From positions 1 to 13,662 of the forward strand of contig JBGUZF010000095.1 of NCBI GenBank assembly GCA_045222795.1: DNA of 13,662 nt. Direction: 5' to 3'. Shown here piece after piece: positions 13,030 through 13,662 of this stretch (positions within the stretch are counted from its first letter, which is position 1; the number at the start of each line of letters is the position of its first letter). The translations under genes were made by a program, and so were the position numbers. The notes under the pieces were generated by a model. That model was not told the origin of the DNA, made no database searches, and worked only from the letters and a program-made list of their open reading frames with translations. This DNA comes from Colimorpha sp045222795. Its GTDB lineage: Bacteria > Bacteroidota > Bacteroidia > Bacteroidales > P3.

Positions 13030-13662
13030 TTAGTAATAGTAGTAATCATACGTCGTCTTGCCCATCAACGGGAACATCCACGTCAGCTTCATGCCGTAGA
13101 GCAGGTCGAAGTAGCGGTTGCTGTCCTTGCCGTTGAGCCCCATGACGTTGTCGATAGTGTAGGGGCGGCTCGACCAGCTGAAGCACTGGCTGATGTCGAA
13201 CTCGAGGCGTATGTTGACGTATGTGGAGTAGTTGCTCATGAATACGAAGCCGAAGCTCTCGGTCAGTATGGCGCCGTTGCGCAGGTGGTCGTAGAGGCGG
13301 CTGTAGTCGCCCACTATCTGCGGCACGGGCGCTTCGGTGTACTCCTGGTGGAACACTGTCTGCTGCATGAACCATCCGCCGCTGAGCTTCAGCAGCAGGC
13401 CCGAGTTGGGGTTGCCTTTCAGCACCGGGATTATCTTCCCGCCGCCGATACGGGCTGCCAAGCCGCGGTTGTAGGCGGTGACATATCCGTCTGTGCCGCC
13501 CCAGGAATAGGCTACGCCGTTGGGCAGATACACGTTGGGCATACGTTCGCTGCGCTCCTGCAGGTTGTCGCTGTTGAGGCCGAACCACAGGTCGGCATCC
13601 AGCGTCACCAGCCAGTTGCTCTTGTACTTGTAGTCGCAGCTCAGCGAGAAGTCGAGCCACGG
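13030..13662 (-). CDS. Outer-membrane beta-barrel protein of unknown function, 5'-partial
   Basis: The frame is open to the right window edge (210 residues visible), so the N-terminus and start are missing; a GTG at 13608 is internal. The sequence alternates polar and aromatic residues in strand-like blocks (SNWLVTLDADLWFGL, GLLLKLSGGWFMQQTVF, SYGF-like TESFGFVFMSNYSTYVNIRLEFDI, YFDLLYGMKLTWMF), each followed by a turn rich in Gly, Asn or Asp. It ends TYDYYYY, giving the aromatic C-terminus expected of an outer-membrane barrel. I believe related proteins are conserved in Bacteroidales, but I do not know a function or family name. Its place before waaA and tamL fits an outer-membrane role. Confidence 0.7.
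   Translation of the reverse strand, partial: PWLDFSLSCDYKYKSNWLVTLDADLWFGLNSDNLQERSERMPNVYLPNGVAYSWGGTDGYVTAYNRGLAARIGGGKIIPVLKGNPNSGLLLKLSGGWFMQQTVFHQEYTEAPVPQIVGDYSRLYDHLRNGAILTESFGFVFMSNYSTYVNIRLEFDISQCFSWSSRPYTIDNVMGLNGKDSNRYFDLLYGMKLTWMFPLMGKTTYDYYYY

Overview
The window looks like chromosomal DNA from a GC-rich member of the Bacteroidales (phylum Bacteroidota). The main reasons are a C25 (gingipain-type) peptidase with a type IX secretion (T9SS) C-terminal sorting domain, a TamL-type lipidated BamA/TamA homologue, several lipoproteins with Bacteroidota-style signal peptides, few Shine-Dalgarno sequences, and a promoter with the TAnnTTTG / TTTG elements typical of this phylum. I cannot name the genus. 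No rRNA, tRNA, CRISPR array, transposase or phage gene was seen.

Layout, left to right. (1) 1-1780 (+): 3' part of a secreted C25 cysteine peptidase, with its stop codon inside a heptamer repeat and a bidirectional terminator at 1811-1839. (2) 1868-3268 (-): speA, the short Bacteroidota-type arginine decarboxylase, with a good promoter and a 5'-leader hairpin. (3) 3429-6533 (-): an apparent operon of an unknown lipoprotein, a WcaJ-type polyprenyl-phosphate sugar phosphotransferase (4-base overlap) and an FKBP-type prolyl isomerase lipoprotein, closed by a terminator at 3381-3406. (4) 6646-7676 (+): a small stand-alone GHKL ATPase of a type usually seen near [FeFe]-hydrogenase genes, translationally coupled to a YfcE-like metallophosphoesterase and followed by a terminator. 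(5) 7739-13662 (-): a probable envelope operon running from a truncated outer-membrane beta-barrel protein through waaA/kdtA (Kdo transferase), tamL and an EamA transporter to a DUF805 membrane protein.

Most genes with a recognisable role act in the cell envelope: lipid A-core synthesis (WaaA), surface glycan initiation (WcaJ), outer-membrane protein assembly (TamL), periplasmic folding (FKBP) and T9SS export (C25 peptidase).

The most unusual signal is not a gene. It is a set of short, degenerate heptanucleotide tandem arrays (usually 4-5 units) with different unit sequences, which on one strand mostly fit CTYNNNN. Nine such tracts occur in 13.7 kb. Five lie on, or within three bases of, a stop codon. 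The others lie in frame inside genes: the FKBP signal peptide, the WcaJ soluble domain, and two places in WaaA. WaaA also carries a 9-bp array and a C-terminal tail made of a 51-bp tandem repeat that overlaps the tamL start. This resembles in form the heptameric STRR repeats of heterocystous cyanobacteria, and I do not know of an established description for this group.
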